Source of the DNA: Amycolatopsis granulosa
GTDB lineage: Bacteria; Actinomycetota; Actinomycetes; Mycobacteriales; Pseudonocardiaceae
Length of the DNA: 64,000 nt
Assembly (NCBI RefSeq): GCF_011758745.1
Contig: NZ_JAANOV010000001.1
Location: 744,001 to 808,000 of the forward strand
Direction: 5' to 3'
Shown: positions 24,286 to 32,509 of the stretch, in pieces
Position numbering within the stretch: position 1 is the first letter of the stretch
Layout: the number at the start of each line of letters is the position of its first letter
Position numbers and translations under genes: made by a program
Notes under the pieces: model-generated
Database searches by the model: none
The model's input: the letters and a program-made list of their open reading frames with translations, nothing else
Told to the model about the DNA's origin: nothing

Positions 24286-25089
24286 TCACGGGTGCTGACT
24301 GCTGGCGGAGAGGACCTCGCCGGTCAGGTAGGAGGCGTAGTCGCTGGCGAGGAAGACCATCAGGTTCGCGATCTCCCACGGTTCGGCCGCGCGGCCGAAC
24401 GCCTCACGGCTCGTGAGCTCGGCGAGCAGTTCCTCGCTGGTGACCTTGGCGAGGAACGGATGCATCGCGAGGCTGGGTGAGACCGCGTTGACGCGGATGC
24501 CGTGCGGCGCCAGGTCCATCGCGGCGCAGCGGGTCAGCGCCATCACACCGGCCTTGGCCGCGGCGTAGTGCGCCTGCCCCTCCTGTGCGCGCCAGCCCGC
24601 GATGGAAGCGTTGTTGACGATGGCGCCCCCGCGGCCCGCGGCCACCATGCGCCGGCCCGCGGCCCGCACGCAGCGGAACGTGCCGGTGAGGGTCACGTCG
24701 AGGACCTGGTGCCACTGCTGGTCGGTCATCTCCAGGACGGAGGCGGTGCCGCCGAGGCCGGCGTTGTTGATGACGACGTCCGCGCCGCCGAACCGCTCCG
24801 CCACGTCGAAGAGCGCCTCGACCTGCTCCTCGTCGGTCACGTCGCACCGGATCGAGGCCACCCGGTCACCGCCGAACTCCCCGGCCAGCGCCTGATGCGC
24901 CTCGGCGAGGCGGCGTTCGTGCGTGTCACTGACGACCACGGCCGCCGCCCCCTCCTCCAGGCAACGGCGAGCCGCGGCCGCGCCGATGCCCGCCCCCGCG
25001 GCCGCGGTGATCACGACCGTGCGGCCCTCGAGCAGACGGTGCGCGGGCGGGTAGTCCGGCGCGCGCTGTTCCTTCTCCGTAGTCGTCAC
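24286..25089 (-). CDS. ipdF: 5-OH-HIC-CoA dehydrogenase (SDR)
   Basis: The 267-residue SDR has VVITAAAGAGIGAAAARRCL at the cofactor site, NNAGLGGTASVLEMTDQQWH, and the catalytic set in NNASIAGWRAQEGQAHYAAA plus KAGVMALTRC. It ends FLASDYASYLTGEVLSASSQ followed by HP. These features track mycobacterial IpdF (Rv3559c) closely. IpdF oxidises the 5-hydroxyl of 5-OH-HIC-CoA to give HIC-CoA. The GTG at 25089 has GGGAG upstream and gives an N-terminus like its homologues; an upstream ATG at 25233 would run through the operator region and is rejected. It is the first gene of the ipdF-fadA6 operon. Confidence 0.88.
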   Translation of the reverse strand: MTTTEKEQRAPDYPPAHRLLEGRTVVITAAAGAGIGAAAARRCLEEGAAAVVVSDTHERRLAEAHQALAGEFGGDRVASIRCDVTDEEQVEALFDVAERFGGADVVINNAGLGGTASVLEMTDQQWHQVLDVTLTGTFRCVRAAGRRMVAAGRGGAIVNNASIAGWRAQEGQAHYAAAKAGVMALTRCAAMDLAPHGIRVNAVSPSLAMHPFLAKVTSEELLAELTSREAFGRAAEPWEIANLMVFLASDYASYLTGEVLSASSQHP

Positions 25090-25167
25090 GGCAACTCCCT
25101 CGGGCTCCTCGGGCCGGCCGGCCGCGGGATCTGGCCAAGCATCGGCGGGCTCCCGTACAGTACCAAA

Positions 25168-25183
25168 CCAAGCATTTGTTAGG
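25168..25183. promoter_or_regulatory. Long-form (16 bp) box in the ipdF / echA divergent promoter
   Basis: CCAAGCATTTGTTAGG resembles the element upstream of echA20 read from the other strand. It abuts the ribosome-binding site of the plus-strand crotonase gene and lies 79 bases upstream of ipdF. Confidence 0.6.
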
Positions 25184-25189
25184 GAGAGG

Positions 25190-26071
25190 ATGTGGAGAGG
25201 CATGCCGAGCACACCGGATGAGCCGGTGGTCACCTACGAGCGCCGGGATGCGGTCGCCCTCGTGACCCTCAACCGCCCGGAGTACCGCAACGCGCAGAAC
25301 TCGAAGATGACCTACGCGCTCGACGCGGCGTTCACCCGAGCGGTCGACGACGACGAGGTCAAGGTGATCGTGCTGGCCGGCAGCGGACGGCACTTCTGCG
25401 CCGGGCACGACATCGGTACCCCGGACCGGGACGCCGACGAAAGCTTCGAGCGCAAGGCCGTGATCTGGTGGGACCACACCGGCCGGGCGGGCGTGGACCG
25501 GCGGTTCGCCCGCGAGTCCGAGGTCTACCTCGGCATGTGCCGCCGGTGGCGGGAGATCCCGAAGCCGATGATCGCCATGGTGCAGGGCGCGTGCATCGCC
25601 GGCGGGCTCATGCTCGCGTGGTCGTGCGATTTCATCGTGGCCTCCGACGACGCGTTCTTCGCCGACCCCGTGGTGCGGATGGGCATCCCGGGCGTGGAGT
25701 ACTTCGCGCACCCGTGGGTGCTGAACCCCCGCGCGGCCAAGGAATTCCTCTACACCGGCGACCGGATGCCGGCCCGCCGGGCGTACGAGCTGGGCATGGT
25801 CAACCACGTCGTGGAACGCGCCGAGCTGGAATCGCACACCCTGGCCCTGGCGGCGCGCATCAGCGCGATGCCCGCCTTCGGGCTCGCGCTGACCAAGCGA
25901 GCGGTCAACCAGGCCGAGGACCTGCAGGGCATGCGCGCCGGCATGGACTCGGTGTTCGGGTTGCACCACGCCGCCCACGCGCACAACGCGGAGGTCGGCG
26001 GCGACTCGCTGGCCGGCATGGACGCCCGCGCGATGCGCTCGGGTGCCCGGCCCGGAGGCGGGGCGGCGTGA
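25190..26071 (+). CDS. Enoyl-CoA hydratase/isomerase (crotonase) of the fadE31-fadE32 operon
   Basis: The 293-residue crotonase has LVTLNRPEYRNAQNSKMTYA, the oxyanion segments SGRHFCAGHDIGTPD and VQGACIAGGLMLAWSCDFIV, and a family-typical C-terminal helix region. It is longer than most crotonases because of an insert around FERKAVIWWDHTGRAGVDRR. It probably hydrates an enoyl-CoA formed by FadE30 or FadE31/FadE32 during HIP degradation. Two in-frame ATGs (25190 and 25202) both have GGAG nearby, so the start is uncertain by four codons. Its stop overlaps the fadE31 start (GTGA). Confidence 0.85.
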   Translation: MWRGMPSTPDEPVVTYERRDAVALVTLNRPEYRNAQNSKMTYALDAAFTRAVDDDEVKVIVLAGSGRHFCAGHDIGTPDRDADESFERKAVIWWDHTGRAGVDRRFARESEVYLGMCRRWREIPKPMIAMVQGACIAGGLMLAWSCDFIVASDDAFFADPVVRMGIPGVEYFAHPWVLNPRAAKEFLYTGDRMPARRAYELGMVNHVVERAELESHTLALAARISAMPAFGLALTKRAVNQAEDLQGMRAGMDSVFGLHHAAHAHNAEVGGDSLAGMDARAMRSGARPGGGAA

Positions 26072-27219
26072 ACCTCGACTTCACCGAAGGCGAACTGGCG
26101 TTTCGCGACGAGGCACGGGAATGGCTCCGCGAGCACGTCCCGGCCGGGCCGATGCCACCGCTGGACACCGCCGAGGGGTTCGCCGCCCGCCGCGAGTGGG
26201 AGGCCACCCTCGCCGCGGCACGCTGGTCGGTCGTGGCCTGGCCGGAGAAGTACCACGGCCGGGACGCCTCGATGGTCGAGTGGGTGCTGTTCGAGGAGGA
26301 GTACTACCGCAGTGGCGCGCCCGTGCGGGCCGCCCAGAACGGCATCTCGCTGCTCGCGCCCATCATCTTCGAACACGGCACACCCGAGCAGCAGGACCGG
26401 TACCTGCCCGCGATGGCGGACGGCACCGAGATCTGGGCGCAGGCGTGGTCGGAGCCGGAGGCGGGCAGCGACCTCGCGTCGATCCGCAGCACCGCCACCC
26501 GGGACGAGGCCCGCGGCGGCTGGCTGCTCAACGGGCAGAAGACGTGGAGCTCGCGCGCCGCGTTCGCCGACCGGGCGTTCGGGCTGTTCCGGTCCGATCC
26601 CACGGCCGAACGGCACCGCGGCCTGACGTACTTCCTGTTCCCGCTCGACGCCGAGGGCCTGAGCATCCGGCCCATTGCCCAGCTCGACGGGCACCCCGGG
26701 TTCGCTGAGCTGTTCTTCGACGACGTGTTCGTGCCCGACGCGGACGTGCTCGGCGCGCCCGGAGACGGCTGGCGGGTCGCGATGAGCACCGCGGGCAACG
26801 AACGCGGTCTGTCGCTGCGCTCGCCCGGCCGGTTCTGCGCCGCCGCCGACCGGTTGCTGGCGCTGTGGCGGGAGCGGGGTGCCGGGCACCCGCACCTGCG
26901 CGACCGCGTGGTCGATGCCTGGCTCGCGGCGCAGGCCTACCGGCTGTACACGTGGGGCACCGTGACCCGGCTGGCGGCCGGAGGGGACGTCGGCGCGCAC
27001 GGCAGCGTCAACAAGCTGTTCTGGTCGCAGCTCGACGTGGGGTTGCACGAGGTGGCGCTCGACCTGCTCGGCCCCGAGTCGGAGTTGCGGGACGAGCCGT
27101 GGCTGGACGGGTACCTGTTCTCGCTGTCCGGCCCGATCTACGCGGGCACCAACGAGATCCAGCGCAACATCGTGGCCGAGCGCCTGCTCGGCCTGCCGAA
27201 GGGAGGCCGGGGCCGGTGA
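26068..27219 (+). CDS. fadE31: Acyl-CoA dehydrogenase FadE31
   Basis: The 383-residue acyl-CoA dehydrogenase begins NLDFTEGELAFRDEAREWL. It has VVAWPEKYHGRDASMVEWVL, the flavin-contact segment WAQAWSEPEAGSDLASIRST and SGPIYAGTNEIQRNIVAERL at the C-terminus. It closely follows FadE31 of the mycobacterial KstR2 regulon. FadE31 pairs with a short FadE (FadE32 or FadE33) into a heteromeric dehydrogenase acting on a ring C/D breakdown intermediate. The GTG at 26068 overlaps the crotonase stop, and the fadE31 stop overlaps the fadE32 start, so the three are translated as a coupled unit. Confidence 0.88.
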   Translation: MNLDFTEGELAFRDEAREWLREHVPAGPMPPLDTAEGFAARREWEATLAAARWSVVAWPEKYHGRDASMVEWVLFEEEYYRSGAPVRAAQNGISLLAPIIFEHGTPEQQDRYLPAMADGTEIWAQAWSEPEAGSDLASIRSTATRDEARGGWLLNGQKTWSSRAAFADRAFGLFRSDPTAERHRGLTYFLFPLDAEGLSIRPIAQLDGHPGFAELFFDDVFVPDADVLGAPGDGWRVAMSTAGNERGLSLRSPGRFCAAADRLLALWRERGAGHPHLRDRVVDAWLAAQAYRLYTWGTVTRLAAGGDVGAHGSVNKLFWSQLDVGLHEVALDLLGPESELRDEPWLDGYLFSLSGPIYAGTNEIQRNIVAERLLGLPKGGRGR

Positions 27220-28187
27220 AGTTCGCCCTGAACGACGAGCAGCGCGACTTCGCGAAGTCGCTGGACGACCTCCTCGGCGCGGCCGACGTGCCCGCGGCGG
27301 CCCGCGCGTGGGGCGAGGGCGACCACGCGGCCGGCCGGAAGCTGTGGACGCGGCTCGCGGACCTGGGGGTGCACGGGCTGTGCGTGCCGGAGGACGCGGG
27401 CGGGCTCGGCGCGACCCCGGTGGACGTGGTGGTGGCGTTCGAGCAGCTGGGCCGCCACCTCGTGCCCGGCCCGCACGTCGAGTCGATCGTCGTGGCCCCC
27501 GTGGTGCTGGCCGCGGTCGACCCGGGCGCGCTCGAGCGGCTGGCTTCGGGCGAGCTGGTCGTGACGCTCGCCGCGCCGCCGCACACGCCCTACGCCCTGG
27601 ACGCCGACATCGCCGATCTCGTGCTCCTCCTCGACGGGGGCACGCTGTGCACCGCGACCGCCGGGGCACTGCACCGCTCGGTCGACACGGCACGCCGCCT
27701 GTTCCCCGTCACCGCCGCCGAGCACCTGGCGACCCTGCCGGAGGACACCGTGGCCGCCGCGTTCGACGCGGCGGCGCTCGCGTGCTCCGCGCAACTGCTG
27801 GGCGCGGGGGAACGCCTGCTGGCCGAGGCGGTGGAGTACGCGAAGACGCGCCGGCAGTTCGGCCGGGCGATCGGCGAGTTCCAGGCACTCAAGCACGCAC
27901 TGGCCGACGTCCGCGTCGGCCTCGACTTCGCGCGGCCGCTGCTGTACGGCGCCGCGCTGTCGCTGGGCTCGGCCGATTCCGCGCGGGACACCTCGGCGGC
28001 GAAGGTCGCCGCGGCGGATGCCGCCTACCGCGCGGCGCGCACCGCCCTCCAGGTCCACGGCGCGATCGGCTACACACTCGAACACGACCTCGGCCTGTGG
28101 ATCACGAAGGTCCGCGCGCTCGTCTCCGCGTGGGGTACGCCGTCCGTGCACCGGACGCGGGTGCTGGCGGCGCTGGGCACGGCCTGA
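27216..28187 (+). CDS. fadE32: Acyl-CoA dehydrogenase FadE32 (short partner subunit)
   Basis: The 323-residue protein is a short FadE. It begins KFALNDEQRDFAKSLDDLLG, has GVHGLCVPEDAGGLGATPVD, and carries the C-terminal motifs RRQFGRAIGEFQALKHALAD and QVHGAIGYTLEHDLGLWITK. Like FadE32 of the KstR2 regulon it lacks part of the middle beta domain and is expected to work with FadE31. In Mycobacterium FadE32 is needed for a dehydrogenation after ring opening by IpdAB. It starts at the GTG overlapping the fadE31 stop and ends before a strong hairpin shared with the convergent tetR operon. Confidence 0.85.
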   Translation: MKFALNDEQRDFAKSLDDLLGAADVPAAARAWGEGDHAAGRKLWTRLADLGVHGLCVPEDAGGLGATPVDVVVAFEQLGRHLVPGPHVESIVVAPVVLAAVDPGALERLASGELVVTLAAPPHTPYALDADIADLVLLLDGGTLCTATAGALHRSVDTARRLFPVTAAEHLATLPEDTVAAAFDAAALACSAQLLGAGERLLAEAVEYAKTRRQFGRAIGEFQALKHALADVRVGLDFARPLLYGAALSLGSADSARDTSAAKVAAADAAYRAARTALQVHGAIGYTLEHDLGLWITKVRALVSAWGTPSVHRTRVLAALGTA

Positions 28188-28196
28188 CACCGGCGG

Positions 28197-28227
28197 ACCG
28201 GCGCCCGCCCGCGCGGCGGGCGCCGGT
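28197..28227. terminator. Hairpin between fadE32 and the tetR gene
   Basis: ACCGGCGCCCGCC (28197-28209) pairs perfectly with GGCGGGCGCCGGT (28215-28227) around a 5-base loop, between convergent gene ends. Confidence 0.75.
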
Positions 28228-28240
28228 CACGGGCCGGGCG

Positions 28241-28822
28241 TCAGGGCGCGGTGAACCCGTCCAGGAACACGCGCGCGGTGTCGGCGGCGAGCTGTTCGAT
28301 CCCGTACGCCTCCGACGGGTGGAACCAGCGGGGCGCGAGGAACACGGCGTCGCGGAGGAACCGGTGGAAGACGCGCGGGTTCACGTCCCGCCGGAACGCG
28401 CCCTCCTCGACCCCGAGCGTGATGGCCTGCTGCCACGTCTCGAAGATCCGCGTCGCGAGTTCCCGGGTCGGTGAGCACTGCTCGTGCGCGGCGAAATATC
28501 CGCGGTTGCCCTGGTAGATCTCGCTCGCGTGGGGATGGTCCCGCGACGCCTCGAGCGAGTCCAGGATCAGCGCGTGCAACCGCGCCCGGCCGTCCACGGC
28601 GGAAGCCATCGTGACCTCGTACCGCTCGAGGAGCGACCGCAGGTACGCGGACACGATCTCGGACACCATCGTGTCCTTGGAATCGAAGTAGTGGTACAGG
28701 CTCCCCGACAGGATCCCGGCGACCTCCGCGATGTCGCGCACGGTGCAGCCGCTGATCCCCTTCTGCGCGAACAGCGGCGCCGCCCGCCGGAGGATCTCGG
28801 TCCGGCGCTCCTGCCCGGCCAC
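28241..28822 (-). CDS. KstR2-like TetR regulator (second copy)
   Basis: The 193-residue TetR protein has TVRDIAEVAGILSGSLYHYF in its DNA-binding domain, which is nearly the recognition helix of the KstR2 at 36295 (TVRDIADEAGILSGSLYHHF). The C-terminal domain also shares the pattern RFLRDAVFLAPRWFHP with YRFIRDTVWSTVRWYRP of KstR2. It is therefore a KstR2 paralogue that may bind related palindromes. The GTG at 28822 has GAGGGG 7 bases upstream; a GTG at 28837 overlaps the preceding stop but lacks a site. It is the last gene of the ipdA-ipdB-ipdC-MaoC-MaoC operon, which suggests feedback control. Confidence 0.82.
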   Translation of the reverse strand: MAGQERRTEILRRAAPLFAQKGISGCTVRDIAEVAGILSGSLYHYFDSKDTMVSEIVSAYLRSLLERYEVTMASAVDGRARLHALILDSLEASRDHPHASEIYQGNRGYFAAHEQCSPTRELATRIFETWQQAITLGVEEGAFRRDVNPRVFHRFLRDAVFLAPRWFHPSEAYGIEQLAADTARVFLDGFTAP

Positions 28823-28833
28823 CGTCGGGCCCC

Positions 28834-29238
28834 TCACCGCGGCAGGACGAACGTCGCCCACGCCTGGACCGCGACGCCCCCGGTCTGCCGGGTGCACACC
28901 AGGTCCAGGTCGACGTGCCACACGCCGTCCACCTCGTAGGTGCGGGCCACGCTGCCCGAGCAGGTGAGCGTGTCCCCGGCCCACACCTGTTCCCGGAAGC
29001 GGACCCGGTAGCGGCGCACGTTCTCCGCGCCGAGCCAGTCGGTCGCCCAGGTGGCGAGCAGCCCGGCCGGGAACATGCCGACCGCGAACGGCTCGGTGAA
29101 CCCGGCCGCGCGGGCGAAGCCCTCGTCGTGGTGGATCGGGTTCATGTCACCGGAAGCGCCCTGGTAACGCACGATGTCGGTGCGGGTCAGCGGTCCGCGG
29201 ACCAGCGGTTCCGGCACCGTGAGGACGGGCTGGGTCAC
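28834..29238 (-). CDS. MaoC-like (R)-enoyl-CoA hydratase, catalytic half
   Basis: The 134-residue protein has the hydratase-2 motif in YQGASGDMNPIHHDEGFARA, with the catalytic Asp and His in GDxNPIH. It is the single-hotdog catalytic unit. The preceding gene encodes a similar-sized hotdog protein without the Asp/His motif, so the two probably form a heteromer equivalent to one double-hotdog hydratase. It starts at a GTG overlapping the stop of that gene. Its place in the ipd operon points to hydration or dehydration of a ring C/D CoA intermediate. This pair is not part of the core HIP set I know from Mycobacterium. Confidence 0.8.
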   Translation of the reverse strand: MTQPVLTVPEPLVRGPLTRTDIVRYQGASGDMNPIHHDEGFARAAGFTEPFAVGMFPAGLLATWATDWLGAENVRRYRVRFREQVWAGDTLTCSGSVARTYEVDGVWHVDLDLVCTRQTGGVAVQAWATFVLPR

Positions 29239-29684
29239 GACGTCTCCCCCGGGGTGCGGCCGGTCTCGACGCCGGTCATCTTCGCCTCCGCGACGAGCCG
29301 CCCGGTCTCGTCGCGGAACTCGGTGACCATGACGACGAACGTCATCACGCCGCCGCGCCTGCCCCGCTTCTCGTACATTTCGGTGATCTTCGACCGGCAC
29401 CGCAACGACGTGCCGGCCACGGGCGGCTGCCCGTGGAACACGTACTCCTGCTCGGCGTGCATGCCGCGCTGCTGGTTGAGCTCGACCCGCTGCCACGCAT
29501 CGGCCCCGCCGTCCTGCCAGAAGAACTGCGTGGTGAGGAACGTCGGCGGGACCGGTGGCCGCTCGGCGTCGAGGTAGGCCGGGTTCGAGCTCCCGGTGGC
29601 GCGAGCGAACTCGCGGATCTTGCCGCGTTCGACGTCGAGCCGGAAGGGCTCGCCCTCGTGTCCCACGGCTGCTGGATTGGCCAT
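29235..29684 (-). CDS. MaoC N-terminal-like hotdog protein, non-catalytic half
   Basis: The 149-residue protein resembles the FAS1-type dehydratase N-terminal hotdog domain. It has KIREFARATGSSNPAYLDAE where catalytic relatives have an Asp, and PPVPPTFLTTQFFWQDGGAD and LNQQRGMHAEQEYVFHGQPP downstream. The active-site Asp and His are absent, so it should serve as the structural and substrate-binding partner of the downstream catalytic MaoC protein. The ATG has a GAGGAG site 5 bases upstream. It follows ipdC by 8 bases in the operon. Confidence 0.78.
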   Translation of the reverse strand: MANPAAVGHEGEPFRLDVERGKIREFARATGSSNPAYLDAERPPVPPTFLTTQFFWQDGGADAWQRVELNQQRGMHAEQEYVFHGQPPVAGTSLRCRSKITEMYEKRGRRGGVMTFVVMVTEFRDETGRLVAEAKMTGVETGRTPGETS

Positions 29685-29692
29685 GTTTCTCC

Positions 29693-30766
29693 TCACGCCT
29701 CGCCGGGGTGCGTGCCCGGCAGGTTCCGCAGCACCTCGCCGGCCTGCGTCATGATCCGGTCGATCAGTTCGGCGGTGCTGGGCAGATCGTCGATCAGGCC
29801 GACAACCTGGCCGGTGGCCATCACGCCGACGTCGTGCCTGCCCTCCAGCAGCGCGGTCCGGTAGAGCATCGGCGCGTTGGCCGCCATCACCACCTGGCTC
29901 CAGGACAGTCCGTGCGCCTTCCGCATCGCCAGGCCCTCGCGGACCATGTCGAGGTAGGGCGTGCCGGACATCTTCCGGAACGCGACGGCGTTGCGGGCCG
30001 CGCGCAGCAGCCGGCCGGGCCCGCTGGTGCGTTCGAGCGCCTCGATGGTCCGCCCGCGCAGAACCCGTTGCGGCACGCCGTCGATCTGGGTGGTGAGCAC
30101 CGTGTCGTCGACGGTCTTGCCGAGGTAGACCTCCTTGACCGCCTGCGCGACCGGCGAGTCCTTCGTCAGCAGGAAGCGCGTGCCCATGGCGATGCCGTCC
30201 GCGCCGTAGGCCAGCGCCGACACCAGTCCGCGGCCGTCGAAGAAGCCGCCCGCCCCGATCACCACGATGTCCACCGCGTCGCACACCTGCGGCAGCAGCA
30301 GGCTCGTCGGCACCCCACCGGTGTGCCCGCCGCCCTCGCCGCCCTGCACGATCACCGCGTCGGCGCCCCACGCGGCAACCTTTTCGGCGTGCCGCCGCGC
30401 CCCGATCGACGGGACCACGACCAGCCCGGCGTCCTTGCACCGGGCGATCAGCTCCGGTTTCGGCGCGAGTGCGAACGAGGCGACCTTGACGCCCTTGCGT
30501 GCCATCAGGTCGATGCGCTGCACGACGTCCGGCTGGTCGGCCCGGACGTTGACCCCGAAGGGCCGATCGGTGCGTTCCCGCACGGCGTCGATCGCGGCGG
30601 AGAGCTCCGCGTAGGACAGCAGCCCGGCCGACAGGATGCCGAGCCCGCCCGCGGCCGCGGTGGCGGCCGTCAGGCCCGCGTCGGAGACGTACCCCATGCC
30701 GGTCTGCACGATCGGGTGCTCGACGCCGAACAGCTCGGTCGCGCGGGTGCGCAGCTTCGGGGTCAC
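29693..30766 (-). CDS. ipdC: IpdC, FMN-dependent HIC-CoA dehydrogenase
   Basis: The 357-residue protein belongs to the nitronate monooxygenase/2-nitropropane dioxygenase fold. PIVQTGMGYVSDAGLTAATA is at the N-terminus, VIVQGGEGGGHTGGVPTSLL carries the FMN phosphate-binding region, and VIGAGGFFDGRGLVSALAYG with ADGIAMGTRFLLT follows. Within steroid clusters this family member is IpdC, which introduces a ring double bond to give HIEC-CoA, the EchA20 substrate. The GTG at 30766 overlaps the ipdB stop, which makes ipdA-ipdB-ipdC a coupled unit as in other actinobacteria. Confidence 0.9.
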   Translation of the reverse strand: MTPKLRTRATELFGVEHPIVQTGMGYVSDAGLTAATAAAGGLGILSAGLLSYAELSAAIDAVRERTDRPFGVNVRADQPDVVQRIDLMARKGVKVASFALAPKPELIARCKDAGLVVVPSIGARRHAEKVAAWGADAVIVQGGEGGGHTGGVPTSLLLPQVCDAVDIVVIGAGGFFDGRGLVSALAYGADGIAMGTRFLLTKDSPVAQAVKEVYLGKTVDDTVLTTQIDGVPQRVLRGRTIEALERTSGPGRLLRAARNAVAFRKMSGTPYLDMVREGLAMRKAHGLSWSQVVMAANAPMLYRTALLEGRHDVGVMATGQVVGLIDDLPSTAELIDRIMTQAGEVLRNLPGTHPGEA

Positions 30767-31521
30767 GCCGGCACCTCCTCGTCGCGCCGGCCGCGGGGGT
30801 CGAGCACGTCACGGATCAGCCGCAGTTCCTCCTCGGTGGGCAACCGCGTCTCGGGCACCTCGCCCTCGATCACGAGCGGGAACCCGGTCGCGGCGCGCAC
30901 CTCGTCCACCGTGACGCCGGGGTGGACCGACCGCAGCCGCATCGCCCCGCCCTCGGGCGCGAAGTCGAACACCGCGAGGTTCGTCACCACCCGCCGCAGG
31001 TCGTGGTACCGGCGCGCGCCGGTCCCGGCGGCCGCGGCCGAGTCGTGCCCGACGCCCGACACGAGGTCGACCCGGGGCACGAACGCGCGCGGGGCGTGCT
31101 TGGGGACCCAGTAGCTCACCGGGTGCGTGACGGTGTTGCCCGGAGCGCCGCGCACCCCGATGAGCTGCACCTTCGGCCGCGCGTGGTCGCCGAGGGCGGA
31201 GATGTTCGTGTTGCCGTACCGGTCGATCTGGACGGGGATCATCATCGCGTGCCGTTTCCCGTGCCACACCAGGTCGAAGATCCGCCGGAACGGCGACCAG
31301 CCCTCGACGACGCCATCGGCCGGGGCGTCGACCGCCCACGTGCCGCGCATGAGCTGCGCTTCGCCGTCGGTGAGCAGCAGGTCCGGCGCGAAGGTGGCGC
31401 GCGCGAGCCGCACCCCGATCGCCGGGATCGTGCCGAAGGCGCTCGCCAGGATCTCCCCGTCGCCCCGGAACGCCTCCGCGCACGCGATGACGCACACCTC
31501 GGCTCTCGTCGCGTCCGTCAT
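30763..31521 (-). CDS. ipdB: COCHEA-CoA hydrolase subunit IpdB
   Basis: The 252-residue protein is a class I CoA-transferase beta-type subunit. It has ACAEAFRGDGEILASAFGTI at the N-terminus, VQIDRYGNTNISALGDHARP and VTHPVSYWVPKHAPRAFVPR in the middle, and RRVVTNLAVFDFAPEGGAMR near the C-terminus. IpdA and IpdB form a heterotetramer that hydrolyses ring C of COCHEA-CoA and is not a real CoA transferase. The gene overlaps ipdA by a TCAT junction (ATGA on the coding strand). A decayed second copy of this subunit lies at about 36030-36291. Confidence 0.9.
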   Translation of the reverse strand: MTDATRAEVCVIACAEAFRGDGEILASAFGTIPAIGVRLARATFAPDLLLTDGEAQLMRGTWAVDAPADGVVEGWSPFRRIFDLVWHGKRHAMMIPVQIDRYGNTNISALGDHARPKVQLIGVRGAPGNTVTHPVSYWVPKHAPRAFVPRVDLVSGVGHDSAAAAGTGARRYHDLRRVVTNLAVFDFAPEGGAMRLRSVHPGVTVDEVRAATGFPLVIEGEVPETRLPTEEELRLIRDVLDPRGRRDEEVPA

Positions 31522-32369
31522 GCCGTCCTCGCTTCCGCGTCGCGGGCGTGCTCTGCGCCGCCCGAGAGGTACTCCCGCCGGAACTCCGCCCAGGCCTCGG
31601 GTGAGGCGGCGGAGGCGGCGTAGTCGTGCAGTGCCTGCGTGTCCACGTCGTAGTCGGGGACGCACGAGGTGAAGTGCGCGCCGCCCGGCGCCTCGACCAC
31701 GCCGTCCACCACGAGCCGCTTGAGCACGAGCGTCGCCGGGTGGGCCTGCGCGGTCAGCTCCGCGGTGGGCACGATCCGCTCGCAGGAGACGAACGCCTGC
31801 TCGGCGGCAAGGCAGAACAGGTCGTCGAAGTACGGGTCGGGACCGAGGAACTGCGCGTTGCCGTGGACGTCGGCGCGGTTCATGTGGACGAGCGCGGCGT
31901 CGAGCGGGATCGCCGGCATCGCGATCAGCTCGTCCCCGCTGCCGTAGGGGTCGGCGACCGTGCGCAGCTCGGGGTTGCCCGACGACACCGACGACCCGAG
32001 GCCCGCGCGGGTGGGCAGGAACGGCAGCCGGAGGCCGGCGGCGTAGAGGCCCCACTGGAGCATGCCCTCGTCGTACTCGGCGACCTCGATCTCGCCACGC
32101 TGCCGCGCGGCGCGGAAATGCGGGTCGAGCGGGACCGAGTCCAGCGTCACGAACCCGAAGACCAGCTTGCGGACCTTGCCCGCGGCACACAGCAACCCCA
32201 CGTCGGGCCCGCCGTAGGACACGATCGTGAGATCGGTGAGGTCGGACCGGAGGATCTCCCGCACCAGTGCCATCGGCTTGCGCCGGACGGCCCAGCCGCC
32301 AATTCCGATGGTCATGCCGGACCGAAGCCGGCCGACCACCTCGCGCGCAGACATCTGTTTACCCGTCAT
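31518..32369 (-). CDS. ipdA: COCHEA-CoA hydrolase subunit IpdA
   Basis: The 283-residue protein is a class I CoA-transferase alpha-type subunit. It begins with SGMTIGIGGWAVRRKPMALV, continues with VSYGGPDVGLLCAAGKVRKL, and has EVAEYDEGMLQWGLYAAGLR, where Glu101 plausibly corresponds to the catalytic Glu of characterised IpdA. LPFLPTRAGLGSSV and VHMNRADVHGNAQFLGPDPY are also typical. With IpdB it opens ring C. It is the first gene of a six-gene overlapping operon (ipdA-ipdB-ipdC-MaoC-MaoC-tetR), with two operator palindromes in its promoter. Confidence 0.9.
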   Translation of the reverse strand: MTGKQMSAREVVGRLRSGMTIGIGGWAVRRKPMALVREILRSDLTDLTIVSYGGPDVGLLCAAGKVRKLVFGFVTLDSVPLDPHFRAARQRGEIEVAEYDEGMLQWGLYAAGLRLPFLPTRAGLGSSVSSGNPELRTVADPYGSGDELIAMPAIPLDAALVHMNRADVHGNAQFLGPDPYFDDLFCLAAEQAFVSCERIVPTAELTAQAHPATLVLKRLVVDGVVEAPGGAHFTSCVPDYDVDTQALHDYAASAASPEAWAEFRREYLSGGAEHARDAEARTA

Positions 32370-32407
32370 CCACGAACTCCTGATTCCTCGGCCACCATGC
32401 GAATTGC

Positions 32408-32421
32408 ACCAAGCGCTTGCT
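32408..32421. promoter_or_regulatory. KstR2-type box (14 bp) at ipdA
   Basis: ACCAAGCGCTTGCT fits AnCAAGnnCTTGnT exactly and lies 38 bases upstream of the ipdA start codon. Confidence 0.8.
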
Positions 32422-32459
32422 TGATTCTAGACATCGGGTGACGGCCGTCAACACTTGAT

Positions 32460-32475
32460 CCAAGCGAGCGCTTGG
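32460..32475. promoter_or_regulatory. Long-form (16 bp) box upstream of ipdA
   Basis: CCAAGCGAGCGCTTGG has perfect 7-bp arms with a 2-base centre, giving the longer spacing seen at echA20. It lies 90 bases upstream of ipdA, so this promoter carries one box of each spacing. Confidence 0.65.
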
Positions 32476-32509
32476 TCTGGACAGCGGAACCGCCGGGGCG
32501 CACCCGGCG

